NCBI RefSeq assembly: GCF_000715075.1
Contig: NC_134103.1
Coordinates: 56,512,230 to 56,576,229 of the forward strand
Source of the DNA: Nicotiana tabacum
Lineage: Eukaryota > Streptophyta > Magnoliopsida > Solanales > Solanaceae
Direction of reading: 5' to 3'
DNA length: 64,000 nt
A program made the position numbers and the translations under genes. Each line of letters starts with the position of its first letter. Within the stretch, counting starts at the first letter, position 1. The notes under the pieces are model-generated. The model did not search any database, had not been told where the DNA came from, and saw nothing but the letters and a program-made list of their open reading frames with translations. This document shows, in pieces, positions 61,420 through 64,000 of this stretch.

Positions 61420-61925
61420 ACCATCTTCACACAAAGCGGCCCCGCCGCCTCACCCGATGTATGCAGGTGGAGGTGTAAGTATAATACCACAACTCTACTC
61501 AAGCGGCCCTGCCGCCTCACCCCAATGTATGCAGGTGGATGTATAACCACAGTACCAAGAACCTATACTAGCAGCTATGCCGCCTCACCCCAATGTTTGC
61601 AGGTGGAAATGCATCAACGATACCAATACCAACACAAAGCGGCTATGCCGCCTCACCCCAATTTATGCGGGTGGTGGTACCACAACAATACCAAAACTAG
61701 ACACAAAGCGATCGTACCGCCTCATCCCAATGTAAGAAGGTAGAGGTGCAGTCCCACAATACCATAATCCATACACAAAGCGGTCATGCCGCCTCACCCC
61801 AATATATATGCGAGTGGAGGTGTATCACAATCATATTCTCTATACCATAATCCCCACACAAAGCGGTCATGCCGCCTCATCCCAATGTATGCGGGTGGAG
61901 GTGTATCACAATCACAATCTCTACA
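61420..61925 (-). repeat. Seven-copy tandem array in the R13 LTR
   Basis: Seven copies of a 65-85-bp unit with core 'gccgcctcaccccaatgtatgc', the inverse of the R5 array unit. Copies differ by point changes and small indels. The ORF at 61405-61743 on the plus strand is an artefact of the array. Confidence 0.9.
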
Positions 61926-62717
61926 CAGCTTGGCATAATAACTTTCACATAAATCACGACTAGAAATTATAACGTGTGGATACATAATCCATAGTTTGGG
62001 ACACATCCTCAATTTATAATACAATATGATAAGAGCATTTGAAACCCGAATTGAACATATATCTTCATCACAAAACTTATCGGAATACTCCATTTATAAT
62101 CAATATCTCGAAACTTACAAGGATATTGGGAATTCCAATTCTTAAAGAAGAGTTTAGCCAACATACCTCACTTGAGCTTCCTTACACTCTAAATGTTCCA
62201 AAATTCTTAGCAACTTCAATCTATTTTAGAAATATAACAAATTGAACTAAAATTAGGAAGATGATTATGATTCTAGCTCATTTAAGTATTTTATCAAATA
62301 CTAGGTGTGCATTAAGGTTTCAAAGTCCTTTTATGAAGGATTCCATCATCCCACAATCCAATATTTACCATGCTTAGTTCAACAATCGTCCTACACCCCT
62401 TGATATCACATGCATGTAAAATAAATAACTCTTATGTCCAAAAATTATCTTGCTAATTACCCATTTTCAGATAATTTTAAAATTAGGGTTTAGGGTGTAG
62501 AATATTATCTCTAGGATGAAGACCTAGTGAGCTTCCCTTCTTAATCTTCCAAAACTTGAGCAAGAATTGAAGAACAATAATTGAAGAACACCTTCTCACT
62601 CTAGGGTACTCTCTCTCACTCTAAAATATCATATTATAGCTAAAAAATATCCCAAAGAGTGTATTTAACGAAATAGGGTCGGATTTTAAAAACCCAAAAA
62701 TGGAGCTCCGGAACAAG

Positions 62718-62985
62718 GTATGCGATCGCATAACCGATATGCGAACCGCATACTGGTCGCATAATTGGTTACAAAATAGCGAAAAGAACTGTCTGTGTAT
62801 GCGGTCACTATGCGGTCCGCATAACTGTTATGCGGTCGCATAATGCACCGCATAATAGTTATGCGATCGCATAGTCGACCGCATAGCTGCTTCCAGAATG
62901 GCCCTCTCCTGCTCACTTCGGCGTCCATTATGCGGCCCGCAGAGTGATTATGCAGTCGCATAATGGACCGCATAAACGCACTTTT
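62718..62985. repeat. GC-rich palindrome cluster in the R13 LTR
   Basis: Repeated TATGCGGTCGCATA, TGCGGTCCGCATA and TGCGATCGCATA motifs, several of them perfect palindromes. Confidence 0.8.
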
Positions 62986-63149
62986 CCGGCAAAAATTTTC
63001 CTTTACTTTTCCGTGCACTGTTCAACCCAAAAAGTCCGAGTCGCGGCGAGCAAGCTCGCCGCGAAGAATTTCTATAATCCTCAACACGTAAAAACCATTC
63101 GGCACCACGAAACATTATTTTCTTTTGCGAAATTTTACGGGGCCTTACA

Positions 63150-63530
63150 CTTCAGCTCCTAGAATGCTGAAGTTCAGCAATTACAAAACAAACTCCAGCT
63201 CCTAGAATGCTAAAGTTCAGCAATTATAAAACAAAAATTTTAACCAAAATATGTTATAGTTTTATTGAGCTGAAGTTTGCCATTGCACTATGAATTGAAG
63301 TTTGCGTGATTGCCTTTGCAAGTCAGGCCAAACTTCAGGCAAAAATATCTAAAGTTTTGTTACACTTCAGGCAAAACATTCTGAAATTCAAACTTCAGAC
63401 ATAAATTTTTGCTACTTCAGGCCCGTATGTCTGAAGTTACCCGAAAAGTGAGTACGCTTGTAATTATTTTTTGTAAAGCGGGTATAAGTTAAAAGTTGAC
63501 CCAAAGACTGGGTATAGATAAAAATGTCCC
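63150..63530. repeat. Unclassified repeat with CTTCAG / CTGAAG motifs
   Basis: A ~43-bp unit (core 'agctcctagaatgctgaagt') occurs twice at 63150-63230. A string of CTGAAGTT and AACTTCAG motifs in both directions follows. The first unit can fold on itself (acttcag .. ctgaagt). It may be part of a non-autonomous DNA transposon, but I find no clear termini. Confidence 0.45.
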
Positions 63531-64000
63531 TTGACAAAGTTAGCCTCTCCGCAAAAACTATAAACAGATGCTAGCCCACAATTGCACATTATAATTTGTA
63601 GCCAAAAACAAATAAATTATGTTAACTATTGTGCCACCCCGAGCCTTAGCTTTCTTATACAAAATTATAATTTACCGTTACGATAATTTCATAGATTGAC
63701 ATCCCTTATACTAGTTTTTAATATTACGTTTACTTTATTTATTTTAATTTTTTGTGTAATAATTCTTCTAACTTATTTTTTAGTAATGCAGATAAATAGG
63801 AGTATAAGATAAATGTGCCATTTTCTATATTAAACTCTTGCAATTGATAAATTCTATCAAACTAACGTATTTAACAAATTCTTTAAGAATAACAATCACA
63901 GTAACGGTCCAATCTATCAATAGTCAATATCGGTCACCCACCTACGACCACCCCGCCACCAAGAAAAGAGGAGAAAACAAAACCCAACAAACAAAAACAT
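63531..64000 (+). other. AT-rich sequence ending in a possible gene upstream region
   Basis: No repeat or ORF is recognised. The last about 110 bases become C- and A-rich with few T (caccccgccaccaagaaaag, acaaaacccaacaaac), the style of a plant 5' UTR, and stop at 'aaaacat'. A host gene could begin just beyond the window. This is a guess from composition only. Confidence 0.25.

Larger units (their letters stand above)
58100..63149 (-). mobile_element. R13: Fam-A chromovirus with RT, protease and gag deleted
   Basis: Minus strand: 5' LTR (60745-63149), primer site, leader, then directly RNase H, integrase and chromodomain-like tail. The 3' LTR and polypurine tract are missing because the element is truncated at 58100 inside the 3' untranslated region (ccagcagtcccatatttgac, compare R8 25970-26000). 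The internal deletion joins the leader to RNase H near 60256. 58100-58388 is 3' untranslated sequence homologous to 25968-26226. Confidence 0.85.
60745..63149 (-). repeat. R13 5' LTR, complete (Fam-A)
   Basis: 2405 bp from TGTCACGCCCC to GGGGCCTTACA. It includes the tandem array at 61420-61925 and the palindrome cluster at 62718-62985. The last 150 bases carry the 'cgcggcgagcaagctcgccgcg' hairpin-like block shared with R2 and R3. Confidence 0.9.

Overview
The window looks like a stretch of repeat-rich plant chromosome, made almost entirely of nested Ty3/gypsy LTR retrotransposons of the chromovirus type (Tekay/Del-like). I recognise no complete host gene, rRNA, tRNA gene or CRISPR. A large dicot genome, probably Solanaceae (Nicotiana-like), is my best guess. 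That rests on recall of repeat style (LTRs of 2.4-2.9 kb, initiator-tRNA-Met primer sites, integrases with a chromodomain-like tail) and is an inference. Element labels R1-R13 are mine.

Layout. 1-5164: R1, a protein-less minus-strand element. Its 5' LTR (from 916) is split by a lone LTR, R2 (1710-4697). 5165-12240: R3, a decayed gag-pol element on the minus strand, lacking its 5' LTR. 12241-17269: R4, a non-coding internal region plus 5' LTR, minus strand. 17270-19638: R5, a plus-strand LTR. 19639-22615: R6, a second copy of the R1 type. 22616-23408: R7, a partial LTR. 23409-38236: R8, a minus-strand gag-pol element whose reverse transcriptase gene is split by R9 (28752-36033, plus strand, 5-bp target duplication CCCGG). 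38237-47903: R10, a minus-strand gag-pol element of another family, eroded at both outer ends. 47904-49932: a short open protein-like fragment, an LTR fragment (R11) with large microsatellites, and AT-rich sequence. 49933-58099: a hAT-like element remnant, into which R12 has inserted (50688-57074, gag-only, both LTRs, perfect TSD TGTAT), plus a 0.7-kb inverted-repeat element. 58100-63149: R13, minus strand, with a long intact integrase-chromodomain frame but gag, protease and most of RT deleted. 63150-64000: small repeats and AT-rich DNA, ending in a stretch that resembles a plant 5' UTR.

LTR families by sense-strand ends: Fam-A (TGTAAGGCCCC; R2, R3, R5, R8, R13), Fam-B (TGTTACA/TGTTGCA; R4, R9), Fam-C (TGTGATGACCC; R10), Fam-D (TGTAATGACCC; R12), Fam-E (TGTTGTCAC; R1, R6). 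Each full element would carry LTR, tRNA-Met primer site, gag, protease, RT, RNase H, integrase, chromodomain, polypurine tract, LTR. Every coding element here is broken by stops, frameshifts or deletions, so any movement would need proteins supplied from elsewhere.

The most interesting signals are structural and non-coding. A small hairpin with an invariant AGGA loop and covarying stem sits just upstream of the polypurine tract in four different families. GC-rich clusters of short palindromes lie in the U3 part of three LTR families, each with its own motif. R12 is a structurally bounded gag-only element. R9 contains a fused tandem LTR.
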